Shown here piece after piece: positions 11,425 to 22,416 of a stretch of DNA of 64,000 nucleotides. Source of the DNA: Sycobia sp. Sy_11. Its lineage: Eukaryota; Arthropoda; Insecta; Hymenoptera; Epichrysomallidae. The stretch covers positions 3,043,001 through 3,107,000 of the forward strand of contig JACCIC010000027.1 of the NCBI GenBank assembly GCA_018907035.1. Reading direction: 5' to 3'. The stretch's first letter is position 1. Each line of letters begins with the position of its first letter. The notes under the pieces were generated by a model, which saw nothing but the letters and a program-made list of their open reading frames with translations, was not told the DNA's origin and did no database searches. The position numbers and the translations under genes are program-made.

Positions 11425-12258
11425 GTGAGCATTTCCGCCTTTGAGAAAGAAAAGAAAATCGTAAGCGAGTTCTTACAAGCTCGTAAGGCTATTAGAAAAT
11501 CCAATTTACCGAAACAGGAAAGACACAATGTTGAAAAGGTTGTAAGTAATACATTGAAACGAATCATTATTCCACTTCAGAAACATCGAATCCAACAGCG
11601 AAAGCTCACATTCTTCTAATTTTCCATGTCACTAATATTAAAAAGTCAATCAGATCGAGAAATAAAATTGAATTTTATGTTGTATGCTAATACTATTGAA
11701 TCCCCCCCCCCCTCCAAAAAAGATTTTGATTCGGATGATGATGATTTTGCTTCACACGCAAAGAACATAGAAAAAATAATTCTGTACGCCAGTCAAGGAG
11801 TAAACATTTTTTAAATATCGTTGTTCCAATGTTTCGAAATAGAAAAGCAGCAGTATAAGAAAAGAGAAGCTATTATAGCTAAATATAAAATAGCAAAGAA
11901 TAATTCTTCGATAGATTTAATCTATTGGGGTGATCCCAATGAGCTTGTCGAAAGAATAAGATTACTAATTGTCGATATATTAATCGGCATATATTTTTTC
12001 AAACAGTAACATCATGAGTAACGACTTGTTTGGAAGAAATCTGAGGTACTCGAAGAGAAAATGAGGTCCTCTAGGAATGCATCCAATTTGACATCTAATC
12101 ATGGAGTTTGTATAAAAACGTTAAATAAAATCTTACAAAAGGAAGTAAATACTGTATCCTCGAGAATTGGCGAATTTTTTAAATTTCTTGAAGAAAATGG
12201 GAAAGATAATGATCAAATTGGTTTGATGACAGAAGCGAATAAAAATAATAAAAAATAA
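11425..12258 (+). pseudogene. Maverick/Polinton-like accessory ORFs, broken
   Basis: Successive plus-strand frames at 11425-11619, 11626-11814, 11821-12009 and 12061-12258 read like one or two broken proteins. The first is Lys/Arg-rich and helical. The second has an acidic DSDDDD run after a C homopolymer at 11701-11713. The third contains IYWGDPNELVERIRLLI, a motif I associate with a protein repeatedly found beside Polinton-type integrases in arthropods. The fourth is a predicted helical protein with no known motif. They lie in the gap between the minus-strand structural remnants and the plus-strand integrase remnant. Function unknown. Confidence 0.4.
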
Positions 12259-12539
12259 TAAGCATATAATAAATATCGATTCAACTTGGATGAAAGATTA
12301 ATTTCTATAAAAATTTTATGAAAGTTCGCCATATAATTAATGATATGATAGTATTGTAAAAGAGATTGAAAGAAAAAATGCACCAGTAAAATCACCAATG
12401 CCAAAGCCAACACGAACTACGACTTGAAGTGATTTAAGAACTGCACAAATTTGCTGTAGATATAAGCAAAGAAAATATGATATATACATGGTATAGATTA
12501 GACTTGGCAAGAACATCTTGTAGAAATCATTCCTTTAGG

Positions 12540-13222
12540 GAGAATCAAGGGTTTCGTTACTGACTCATTGTTATAGATATATTTTCGACGTATGTATGGG
12601 CTAAAGCAAAAAAGTCATAGAGTGGCAACGATGTTACTTTGACTATGAATATGATATTGACACAAGGACGAGTACTATCGAATCTAAAAACCGATTAAGG
12701 AAAAAAAAATTTCAATTCACACTTTCAAAATCTCATGAAAAACTATAAGATCAATCTATATTCTTCACACAGTAATCTTCATGCAAGTATATGTCAACGT
12801 TTTAATAGAACATTAAAAAGCGTAATGTGCACACAGTTCATCAAATGAGAAATTACAAATGTTTAGATACCCTACAAGATTTATTGGAAGCTTACAATTC
12901 AAGTAAATATTAAATTCAACATTCAACTCAAACAATGAGAATTGAGCATGAAAATGTAAGCCAAGAAAACATAACGGATACGAAGGAACGTTATTCAATT
13001 GAGATATTATCAAGGAAAGCCCAAAATACAATGTTGGAGGTAATGTGCGAATAGCGAATAAGTAGAATAAAACGTATATTTGAAAACGTTTACACAGAAA
13101 ATTAGTCCACTGCCATTTTCACAAGAACAAGAGTTATAAAAAGCAGCCCAGTAACGTATAAAGTCGAAGATTATTATGGTTAGCTTGTATCTGGAGACTT
13201 TTACGAAACTGAAATTCAACAA
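12540..13222 (+). pseudogene. Retroviral-type integrase remnant of the Maverick/Polinton-like element
   Basis: On the + strand, with frameshifts, the order fits an rve integrase. An IDIFSTYVWAKAKK-like core start is near 12570-12615. HS(C)NLHASICQRFNRTLK-like residues are near 12770-12815, where the conserved ERFNRTLK block belongs. A DTLQDLLEAYNSSKY-like block is near 12868-12910, and a C-terminal chromodomain-like tail SSPVTYKVEDYYG...VSGDFYETEIQ is near 13145-13215. The PVTYKVxDxxG...FYExELQ ending is typical of Polinton integrases. It is split by stops and cannot be active. Confidence 0.55.
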
Positions 13223-13355
13223 ACAAGTATCCTGAAATTAATAAATATTTTTTTATTGGTCTTACAGTCCAATCAATTCAATCTAAAAATAAAAATAAAA
13301 ATAAAATAAAAATTAAAAATAAAAATTAAATTAAAAATTAAATTAAAATTATAAT

Positions 13356-13457
13356 GACAGTCAGACTGTCCTTGTTTACATTTACCCCCGTAGACTAATC
13401 TGAAAATAAAATATTAGCTGAAAAAATTCTTTGTTAGTAAAGTGCAGTCTGACTGTC
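13356..13457 (-). repeat. PLE 3'-region inverted repeat around GACAGTC palindromes
   Basis: GACAGTCAGACTGTC at 13356-13370 is a perfect 7-bp-arm palindrome around one base. About 75 bases away CAGTCTGACTGTC (13444-13456) can pair with it. The same arrangement recurs at 34047-34148 and, mutated, at 32880-32992. Confidence 0.75.
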
Positions 13458-13485
13458 CCCAGCACCCTTACCTAATTGAAGATCT

Positions 13486-13525
13486 GTCCAATGTTTCGAG
13501 CTCGCTACGTCTCCTCGTCAGGGAC
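13486..13525 (-). ncRNA. Hammerhead ribozyme motif (PLE copy, mutated stem III)
   Basis: Minus-strand order: GUCC, CUGACGA, stem II (GAGAC..loop..GCUC-like), GAAA, CAUU, GGAC. CUGANGA and GAAA are the conserved hammerhead boxes; GUCC and GGAC close stem I. The palindromic stem III AACGUU of the intact copies is AACAUU here, so dimer pairing is weakened. Probably less active or inactive. Confidence 0.6.
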
Positions 13526-14574
13526 TAAACAAAACCTTATATTCTAATCTATATATACCTCATCCCCACCACCAAATTTAGTAAATTAAATCTAAATTCC
13601 CCCTCTACACAAATTGTTCAAAACTAATCAATTTAATAAGGAATGGTAAACACTGTCCAATTTACCAGACTCTAACATTAAATTCACATTATTTCAATTC
13701 CTGAAAATGTGAATACTTTCAAGACTCTCCCTTTTATACTTATTATTATTACTATGTTCCAAAATATCCACATTCACAAAATCAAAAGAATGTAAAAACT
13801 TTAAACAATGCTCTTTTAAATCGGAAGTAATATGTGAGCTACGTAAACTATATTTATGCTCATAAATTCTCTTTTTTAAATATCTACCTGTTTGTCCAAT
13901 ATAGTATTTATCACAATCCATGCAATTAATCTTGTAAACAACTCCTGATTTTAAGCATAAATCATCCCTATCTTTGCAATTATTAAACAATCTACTTAAA
14001 TTATTGCTATTTTTAAAGAAAATTTGAATGTTATATTTCCAAAAATTTCTTTTAATTCTTTCAGATAATCCTCTAATATATGGCAAGACAATAATTTTGC
14101 CTCCGTTAATATCAACTCCTGTACTATGTCTATTTTCGGTATTATAAATGTCAAACAATCTGTCAGCAATTAATCTATTAATAAATTAAATTGGAGAACC
14201 ATTATTAATGAAAGTTTCTCTTACTATCTGTAAATTATTTTGTCTAAAATCTTCGTGTGACAATTTTATTGCTCTGTCAATGACACCCTTTAATGCTCGA
14301 ATTTTGAAATCTAAAAACCTACCTGCCCAAGTAGGCTTTCTGTACCAATTAAGTTTCACCTTATTATTACTACATCTAATGACATTAATGTCCAGAAAAC
14401 TTAACTGACTATTAACCTCAACCTCCCTTGTAAATTTAATTCTGTCATGTACAGAATTAAAAATTTAATTAAATGTCCTAAAACATGTTTTAAAAATTGC
14501 CATCATTGCGAATGCTATAAACAACTGAATTTTTAAGCACTTTTTTCTTCAAATTGCCAATATTCCGACAAATT

Positions 14575-15705
14575 ATAATAAAATCTTATTATAATTTAGG
14601 GTTCTTATAATATGAAAAAACGTAATTTGTTAAAAAACGATTTTGCAATAAGCAAATTAAAAATTATTTAACTTCTCCTATAGATAGGAAATTTTTTGAG
14701 TATAGTTTTATTCCTAAAAGGCTAAGCTTGTGTAATGATATCTGTAAAAAACTTTTGTACACATTACAAGAAAAGAAGATATTAATTTTTAAACCTTAGT
14801 GCGGCGCTGTGAATGGTCGCACCTTATCCGGGCAATTGCTCGTATACTCTACCCTGCGTTCTTCCTCATTCACGTTTGCACAATATGAAAAAAATATTTC
14901 ATGTACATTTATATTATTTATAATTATCCAAGGCATTTATTACAATCTCTCAAATAAGAGTCTACTGAGGGATCACTACAAATCATTTTCTCTAAATAAT
15001 CATTATACGTAGTTTAAATTCAGACTTAGTCCAAAGATTAGACGACATTGTACGTATATGTAATATACGATAAAAATAATATTGTTTGCAACATTAGTTA
15101 TGTCGTTTTCTCTGAATATGAAACTCATGATGCTTACGAGATAAAATCATTGTCATCACGCCAAAACTTTTCTAACGGGCTTGTAATTTTTTCAAAAAAA
15201 TTAGAATCTTGTTTTTCTACTGCTAAAACAATAAAGGGAACTCCTCCACATCATTGCTTCAAGCCGTTCAACATAAAAAGTTTAAAATGTAAGATCTTTT
15301 CGAAGAATACGAAAAGTGATCTATTGAAAGTGTGTAAATAATTTTATAAGTTTGTTTTTGTGAATGAATTATAAATATAAATAATACATGAATTATTTTT
15401 TTCATATTGTAAATATGAAGACTAAGTTAAACGAGGAAGAGGGCAGGATAGAGTAGGCAAGAAATCACTCCGGGTAAGGTGCGGCTATCCGTAGCGCTAC
15501 GCCAACGTTTAAAATTTCATATCTTCTTTTCTTGTGAAGTGTACCAAATTTTTTTTACAGAAATCATTAGTTTAGCCTTTTACGAATAAAAAAACTGAAA
15601 AAAATATCCTACCTATACGAGAAGCTCAATAATTTTTAATTTGTTTAAGCAAAATTGTTTTTTGTTTTAAAAAATTAATTTTTTTCATAATATAAGTACA
15701 TTATT
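14575..15705. mobile_element. Foldback-type element with about 350-bp inverted arms
   Basis: Arm 14575-14930 matches the reverse complement of 15361-15705 nearly throughout. Shared blocks include GAAAAAA near the tip, AAGCAAATTAAAAATTATT, TAAAAGGCTAA, TACACATTACAAGAAAAGAAGATAT, the GC-richer TGCGGCGCT and GCACCTTA(T/C)CCGG, then CCTCATTCACG-like and TATGAAAAAAATA..TCATGTA. The loop (14931-15360) holds an open frame of 97 codons (15048-15341) with no recognisable motif. No target duplication was identified and no transposase is present, so this is a non-autonomous or foldback element of unknown superfamily. Confidence 0.7.
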
Positions 15706-15989
15706 TGATTCTTGTGCTATTTTTATCTTACCATTCAAATTTGGAAAGATTTTATATATAAAGATATAAAATTCAACTGCTTGATTTTTGACCGCCCACT
15801 TCAGAAAGTTTGACTCAATATTGTGGTATGATCCAGTATTTGCGATTATAATATTTAGTTATAAATGTATAAATTTTTTTAACAAATATATAATGAAAAG
15901 GAGTAAAAGTATGTGTTTTATTATTGTTCAAAAAGTAGAAGTATTAAACTTAAAATAGATATTCTTAATATACTATAAATAATCAAGCT

Positions 15990-16236
15990 TAGTTGCTTTG
16001 TTAGTCATATTTATGAAATCTACTTCATCTTTTAATATGAGCAACGATATGTTTTGTAGTAAAAATATTTAAAAGTAGTTGATTAGCTCCGCAACAACTT
16101 TAGTGTCATATCTTGTAGAGAATTCCTTAAGAGCAGTCACTATGTACTGATGATTTTTCTCTAATTCTGTACATATCTTTCTCGGCACGAAATTACTCTC
16201 AGAAATTTTGTTAAGAGTAGCTGAGTCCATTCCAAA
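15990..16236 (-). pseudogene. Small unidentified ORF remnant
   Basis: Minus strand from ATG near 16229 reads MDSATLNKISESNFVPRKIC, then a helical stretch and an EFSTRYDTKVVAELIN block, then an in-frame stop, then FLLQNISLLILKDEVDF in the same frame. The T-R-Y-(G/D)-x-K-V-V block resembles a small protein family I have seen in insect genomes, of uncertain function. I cannot name it. No neighbour explains it. Confidence 0.3.
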
Positions 16237-16239
16237 GAT

Positions 16240-17635
16240 AAAAAAATTTTCTTCTTAATTCCACCAATGTAAACCATTAATTTTCAAGAGAAAATTAACT
16301 AAAAATTTTATTGGTGGAGTGACAATGAAATTACATAGAGGTAGTTCCCCCGTGTACTGAAAGTTACTCCAATACGACTATTCAAATACGTATGCGGAAA
16401 ATGTAAAAGATTTAAATATATTTATTTAACACATTTAAACACTTTTTTCCTTAAAAACATAATTACAAAATTTACAAAATTTCTACGATAACTGTTGGTA
16501 CAAAAATAATGTTAAAATAACCTACTCGCGCGGCGGACAAGTCGAATCTGTTCAAACCTCTTCGTTTGTTAGAATCGGAATGCTACAGATATACTGAGAG
16601 GACAAGAGAAAAGATGGAAAAGGTATTTCAAATCCTCTATGAATACTCTCTATTGGATAATTGGACAAATTCTTATTGAACAGAAATTAAAAAGGGGAGA
16701 TGAACCTTTGGCTGTGGTAGGAATGGCATATTTAAAGGGGGTGGGGAAGTGAGCAATAAACCTTTATGGCATGCAGCTGGAGTCAAGTTTATTACTTAAT
16801 AAAAGATCGCTTTATGGATGGATTACTGTAAAAATTGAGAGAGTTTCGCAAGTAATGTTAAATAAATAATCAAGGAATGCAACCCATACAGATGCCAGAT
16901 GTTAAAAATGCATCTTGAAGTAAGATGTTAGTTTAAGCATGTTCGAATATAAGACATATTTAAATACAAATTATATAAACTCATAAAGTATGATTAAAGA
17001 CATCAAATTATAGATACACGCCTTTTCGGCTTAACACTTGCCTTATTAATTAGATTAGTCTTGTTTTCTTTGGAGTATTATTCTCAAACTCTTCGACTGC
17101 TCGAATAAATTCCTCATCATTCTACGACTGTTCAGATTGTTGATTTTTCACCATTATTTTTGCTCCTTTCATTACCTAATGGAGTGAATGCTTTCTCTCG
17201 GCTTCAATTGAGTTTACCGCTTCCAAGACTTTTAGGATTTCTTGAGGATTAGATTCGAGCATTAGTTCATCTAATATATTATACTCCAGGCTAATTGGTT
17301 CATGGTGACTGCCATAAAACATAATCGTCTTTCGTGTTGCTGGATTTTCACAGTTTTGTAGCCATTCTTCACTATAAAAACATTACAAACATCTTTCATA
17401 ATGGTATAGTTTTTTATGAGTCTTACTCATTTATGAACCAAGAAGTCTGCAAATACATTTAATCCAAACATAATGGAATTTCGGCAAACAATATTATTTT
17501 CTTCGTTCTCGCCTATGTAACAATTAATGAGGAGAATAAATGTGAATGAGGAGAAGATTTGCATGTTTCTCGTTCTTGTTTAATGAAATATGACAAGGTG
17601 ATACTTTATATTTCTATCCGCACAATCTAAGTATA
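16240..17635. other. No gene recognised
   Basis: AT-rich stretch without supported ORFs, TIRs or tandem repeats. Short conserved-looking pieces exist on the minus strand but could not be assigned. Confidence 0.4.
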
Positions 17636-17639
17636 TAAA

Positions 17640-19160
17640 CATGATATAAACATAAAACTTATCGCTTCCTGATTGTGGGCAGATGAAGTACCTGTGCCCG
17701 CTTGCTCCGCAGTTTTAGCAAATGTCTTGCTTCTTGGCCTACTGTTTGGATAGAGGCCTTGCGGGATAAGATGGATGCCGTCGTTTAGGTGGTATAAGAT
17801 CTTTGGGGGCGGGGGCGATACTTTCATTGACATTAGCGCTGGGATCACCGTAGTCCCCGTAGCTAAATTGTGCGTCGTTGGTGGCTAAATGATCGTATAC
17901 TCTATGCTACCGACAGGGATGGCCTCGATGTTTGTCTTGAATGACTTGAAACCCGGTTTATATTCAACATGATAGTCTTCTTGATGGTATGTGGTCGATT
18001 CGTATGGAGACGGTAAGGGGTCAGGAGGATTTTGACCAACACAGACGTCTTCTTTATAGGGGTCGCTTGTTTACCTCTTTATACTTTATTAGGACTATTG
18101 TTTTGCCTTACGCTTCCTTGTTCTTCCTGCCTGGGGATTTTGAGTGCGCTTTCCATTTTCCGGATTTTTACGTTGCCACTGAACGCAGAAATGCGCAGCG
18201 ATCGTTGCTTTACAGGCAAACGTCCCCATCATCATGGCTTTCCGAGTGCTTGCAATCTCTTCGGGATTTTGCAATAAATTTCGGGCCTGGTCAGTACAGT
18301 ACGGAGCTGATCGATCTGATTTGACGTCTCGACGTATACAGGATGCCGTTGTGATAGTTTCAATGAACTAATATGAGTCTACGAGACGCCTCGAATATTC
18401 CTATCTTGTACGATATCTCGTTGTCTGATAGATTGGCCGATAGTGATTTCGTCGACCTCGGTTTTTCGACGTATATCTCTTCAGTTGAGCTCTGAATCAA
18501 TCCACTAGGTTTTCTTCATCTACTTTTTCGTTTAACTGATGCAGAGTTTACACCAATTGGTCTACATCGAGGGCTTAGACTTGATGATCGCGATCGGGCT
18601 GACGCGATTGCATCACTTATGCAACAATCTCTGAGGTTTGCAGTATCTACGCTTCTTCGAGTTCAAAGCTTGTTCGATTGGGGATATATACGTCTCCTGG
18701 TAAAGGTGGCTCCTCAGTCGTCATTGATCGACGCAGATCTCTGCCTCTTCCTACTCCTCTTATTATCTTATATCTCAGCGCATTGCATTCCTGGCGAGTA
18801 GTATTTTCGAGTCACTTAACTAAGAGTATTTTCAACGCCAAAGTGTCTGGATGTCGGTGTGTCATGATACTGGAACTTGGATAAGACAACTTGCTTCCAA
18901 TCGTCTGCGTCGGGGCATAGTGCATCTGAGTAGACATCTGGGCGATGCTTGTAAAGGACGTTATTATTTATGTACCAGTCAGGATGTCTCTCTGAAGAGT
19001 TCGTGATTATTTTTACTTATCTTTTATATGAATTATCTCGGCCCATGCTGGTGACGGTAGCAACAGGTGTTTCGACTAAAGCGGGTGGGCGTGAGATTGA
19101 ATCTCATACCTTCTGTAAAGCGTTTTTCCTATGCATTATCTGTATGTTATAAATCTGTAG
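17640..19160 (-). pseudogene. Rearranged Gypsy-type LTR retrotransposon remnant
   Basis: Read on the minus strand, the first part (about 19060-18760) is the end of pol. It has HPDWYINNNVLYKH-like and DDWKQVVLSKF-like stretches, then a zinc-binding block HDTPTSRHFGVENTLS...VTRKYYSPGMQ typical of Gypsy integrases. The later part (about 18640-17640) is gag-like. It ends in a CCHC zinc knuckle near 17705-17660, reading C-x2-C-GASGH-RYFIC with a stop between the first two Cys. Pol before gag on the same strand means two truncated or rearranged copies. The region is less AT-rich than its surroundings. The overlapping plus-strand frames are shadows. Confidence 0.6.
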
Positions 19161-19314
19161 TGCAATGGCCCAACCTTCCTAATGGTAACCCAATGTGACC
19201 AACCTTCCTAGGGGTATTTTATCGTATGCAGCGATTTTAGACTGCTGTGATTCGTGATTACCGTGAATTTTTCCCCCAACAGGTAGTCACGACATTTTTC
19301 AGACGCTCAAAATA

Positions 19315-19543
19315 CAGCTAATTGATACGCACTTCCGACGTATTCAAGAAGTGCGAGAATTTCTGGGTGATTGAATGGCCTCGCAACCGCCATCGTTCTT
19401 TCGCCACGTTATTGCCATATTACGAAAAAGATGAGAAAAATTGGTACAAAATGACAAAAAATATTTTGATTAATCTAACATATATTCATCCGAAATGTCC
19501 TTTTTCTGTTAAAAAATGTAGAAAACTAAATTCGCCTCTGAAT
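19315..19543 (+). pseudogene. mariner 3' end (same family as 20857-22049)
   Basis: The segment GCACTTCCGAC...TTCAAGAAG(T/C)GCGAGA...GAT..ATTGG/AATGGCCTCG..ACCG.CATCG through the terminal ACTAA.TTCGCCTC matches 21832-22049. It encodes the C-terminal end of the transposase and then the right TIR (ends near 19543). The rest of the element is absent. Confidence 0.8.
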
Positions 19544-19965
19544 AAAGATCATTTATAAATAATGTACATTTGAAATCATTATTGACATATATAACATTTG
19601 CTTTGGGCTAATTACTTGAGTTTCTTTATAAAAATAATATAAAAATTCTCATTTATATTTTTATTTATTTAATATCATGCCATACAAATTATTTTTATTT
19701 AATTTTGATTTTCTAAACAGGTACTTAAAACGATGGTGATTTTTACTGAATGCATATTTACTGACATCAATATGATCGCATGTTTAATGTTACCAAATTC
19801 CTTATACCACAATAAACTGTACTACATTTAAATATAACTTAAGTATTGTAAGGTTAACATAAGTATTATTTTTGTTTTCTATTTTCTTTTATTAATCCGT
19901 CAATTTTAAACATATAATTCTATTCTTAACACTGTTAGTTAATCTCCTTGCGTATATAATTCTAT

Positions 19966-20076
<111 letters not shown>

Positions 20077-20170
20077 CTAAAGTTTTCCTGTACTTTTCAC
20101 CTCTATTGGTACTTGTATCTGATTTTAATAGCTATTTATACTATTTAATTAAATATTTTTTTAATTCCAG

Positions 20171-20662
20171 AGCTTTTTAAAAGGTGAAACACAGATAATG
20201 GCCGATGAAGCTTTTCACAATGCAATTCAGAACTATTATGATGTGTTTCTGAAATCTGAAAGAGTGCTTTGCATAGTACAAAGCGGTGCTTGCTCACAGC
20301 ATGACTTTCGTGAAGTTTTTAGAAATAACATCGAGAAGCGTGTTCGAAGCCTACCAGAAATAGACGGTCTTAGCAAAGAAACTGTACTAGCTTCATGGCT
20401 AGCAAAATTTGATTGTATTTTCAAAGGTATGGGCGACGAGGATAATAAACGACTATCGAGAATGCAGCAACAATCATTGAATTCAGAGCTAATACTATCA
20501 AAAGAACAACTTTACGATATGTTTCAGCAAATTCTTTGCGTGAAAAAATTTGAGCATCAACTTTTGTTTAATGCACTTCTATTGGACTCTGCCGATGAGC
20601 AAGCTGCTGCTATTAGGAGAGAACTGGATGGGCGGATTCAAAAAGTAAATGAAATGGAAAAA
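20171..20662 (+). CDS. Cadps: CAPS/Cadps exon (conserved N-terminal block)
   Basis: The exon starts after the acceptor TTAATTCCAG and reads [20 protein letters not shown] in phase 0. It runs 164 codons to EMEK before the donor GTAAGA at 20663. The blocks [36 protein letters not shown] and RRELDGRIQ match calcium-dependent activator protein for secretion (CAPS). CAPS is a neuronal and endocrine factor that primes dense-core vesicles for Ca2+-triggered exocytosis. The ATG at 20198 is internal: homology continues upstream of it to the splice site. The upstream exon with the block ending ...YPFNAKQP..., expected from the family, was not found in 1-20170. The reading frame beyond 20662 is intron. 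The exon joins in frame to 43300. Confidence 0.93.
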
Positions 20663-20856
20663 GTAAGAATCCTTCTTCTTAATCATACACTAAAAGTTTA
20701 ACAAAAAGATTTTCTATAAAATGTATATTTTTACAGAGTATGATGATTTTATTCTACAAACGTTTTTATGTCTTATATTTGATTCTCTATTATTTATATT
20801 GCATACTTGAAATGAGAATACTGAAGAACAAAAATCTTTGGTTTTTGTTTTAATTA

Positions 20857-22049
20857 TTACCAGGCGAATTTAGTTTTCAATCATAATGTTTAGATGGTGA
20901 TACAAGTAGTACGAAATGTCAGATGTGTCGAATCCAGTACTTATATTTTAGTTTTGGCATTAACCAATAAAATTCAGTTAACATGAGCCTTCATTTGTGT
21001 AAACATTATAATTTTTTGATTAGTGAAAAATGAATCATTTTTTTTAAATGTCCTTTTGCACTATTTTTATTTAAAAATAAATGTAGCAGAAACTTATCGA
21101 TTGCTTCAAGAATGTTATGATGAATTGTTCCATCGATTAAAACATGTAAAGAGTTATTTCAGCGGTTTAAAAGTTAATGACAAAGAATGTTCTACACAAC
21201 CGAAAAAGTTTGAAGAAAAAAAGTGTGAAAAAGTTGTGAATTGCAATTATTATTGAACGAACACTTAGCTCAACTCAGAAAGAACTCGCTAATAAGTTAG
21301 GAGTCAACGACAGACCAGTTGGCAAACGTTTACATACGATGGAAAACATTCATAAAGAAGGAAGATGGATGTCACACGATTTGACCGAAAGTGCCATTAT
21401 GAATTGATACCATATCACACTGTTTTTGCTTTCCAGGTAAAAAAAGAAGAGTTTTCTGTGGCATATTGTGACTGGTTATGAAAATTGCATCTACTATAAT
21501 ATTCCAAGCATAAAAGGTCATGGCTGGACCCAGGCCAACCGTTCACATCCAAAACCGTCGATACCAAAACGGAACATCAACACCAACAGGGTGTGCTGTA
21601 CTACGAGTGGCTTAAACCAAATGACACCGCCACTGCCAAGGTACACAAACACGAACTGAATGATTTTCAACGCCTTTTGAAAATCATTGCACCTATCGCG
21701 AGCAATAGGCGCAAAGTCATTCTTATTGGAGTTTGAATGGGAACTACTAGAGCACCTAGAGTACTCGCCAAACATAGTGCCTTCTGATTGCCATCCATTC
21801 AGTATTATGCAATACGACTTCATTGGTGCGCACTTCCGACATGTTCAAGAAGCGCGAGATCTAGATGATTGGATCGCCTCGAAACCGACATCGTTTTTTT
21901 TTGCCACGGTATCGCAATATTGCCAGAAAGATAGGAAAAAGTAGTAGACAATAACGGAAAATATTTTGATTAAGCTAACGTGTATCCAGTTCCCATCTTA
22001 AATATCGTTTTTCCTTAAAAAAAGGTCGGGAACTAAGTTCGCCTCCTAA
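20857..22049 (+). mobile_element. mariner element, near full length, inactive
   Basis: The left TIR TTACCAGGCGAATTTAGTTT (20857) matches the reverse complement of the right end, TTAGGAGGCGAACTTAGTTC (to 22049). Length about 1.19 kb. Transposase pieces on the + strand include an N-terminal helix-turn-helix region (HYFYLKINVAETYRLLQECY, 21050-21115) and a truncated middle. The C-terminal part includes LEYSPNIVPSDCHPF near 21760 (consensus PYSPDLAPSDYHLF) and a tail near 21830-21950. Stops and frameshifts break the gene and the first catalytic region is missing. It lies in the CAPS intron, in sense orientation. Two more partial copies are at 19315-19543 and 45287-45770. Confidence 0.85.
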
Positions 22050-22146
22050 TATTTTTAGAATTAGACATTGTTAATTAGGTCATAACTATGTAACTTATGG
22101 AATGTTGAAATTATGAATAATTGCGAAATATATGTGTGATGTGATG

Positions 22147-22150
<4 letters not shown>

Positions 22151-22185
<35 letters not shown>

Positions 22186-22216
22186 CTAAGCGACAAGCGT
22201 ATCCTTGTTTTATATA

Positions 22217-22277
<61 letters not shown>

Positions 22278-22280
22278 ATA
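22151..22280. repeat. (GT)n followed by (TA)n microsatellites
   Basis: (GT)n at 22151-22183 and (TA)n at 22211-22280, separated by about 28 bases. The minus-strand frames across these tracts are repeat artefacts. Confidence 0.95.
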
Positions 22281-22416
22281 AACACTTGTATGTGACATAT
22301 AACATACATATGGATATATAAATATATAATCGTGTTAAATAATAAACGTATAATAAACCTATATTAAAGAAAACGTATTTTTCTTTTCCAAAAAAAAACA
22401 CAAGTCCAAAATAAAA

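Larger units (their letters stand above)
13235..14480 (-). mobile_element. Penelope-like element, 5'-truncated, with GIY-YIG endonuclease
   Basis: Minus-strand reading begins near 14470 in the RT region (NVIRCSNNKVKLNWYRKPTW) and runs through the RT thumb into the open frame 14158-13694. That frame ends in a GIY-YIG nuclease: SGVVYKINCMDCDKYYIGQT, then RYLKKRIYEHK, with a Cys pair just before the YIG block as in Penelope endonucleases. Downstream are the hammerhead motif (13486-13525), two inverted GACAGTC blocks (13356-13457), an AAT/TTAATTTT-rich stretch and the tail TGTAAGACCAATAAAAAAATATT. Single changes create a stop near 14190 just before the last ORF. The rest of RT is missing. The copy at 32755-33830 is very similar. 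Confidence 0.85.

Noticed and set aside
17989..18324. 111-codon plus-strand frame with hydrophobic stretches
   Set aside because: The minus strand of the same segment carries Gypsy gag-like sequence and a zinc knuckle; the plus-strand frame has no motif.
20236..20424. Minus-strand frame across the CAPS exon
   Set aside because: Shadow of the conserved + strand exon, which has splice sites and strong family motifs.
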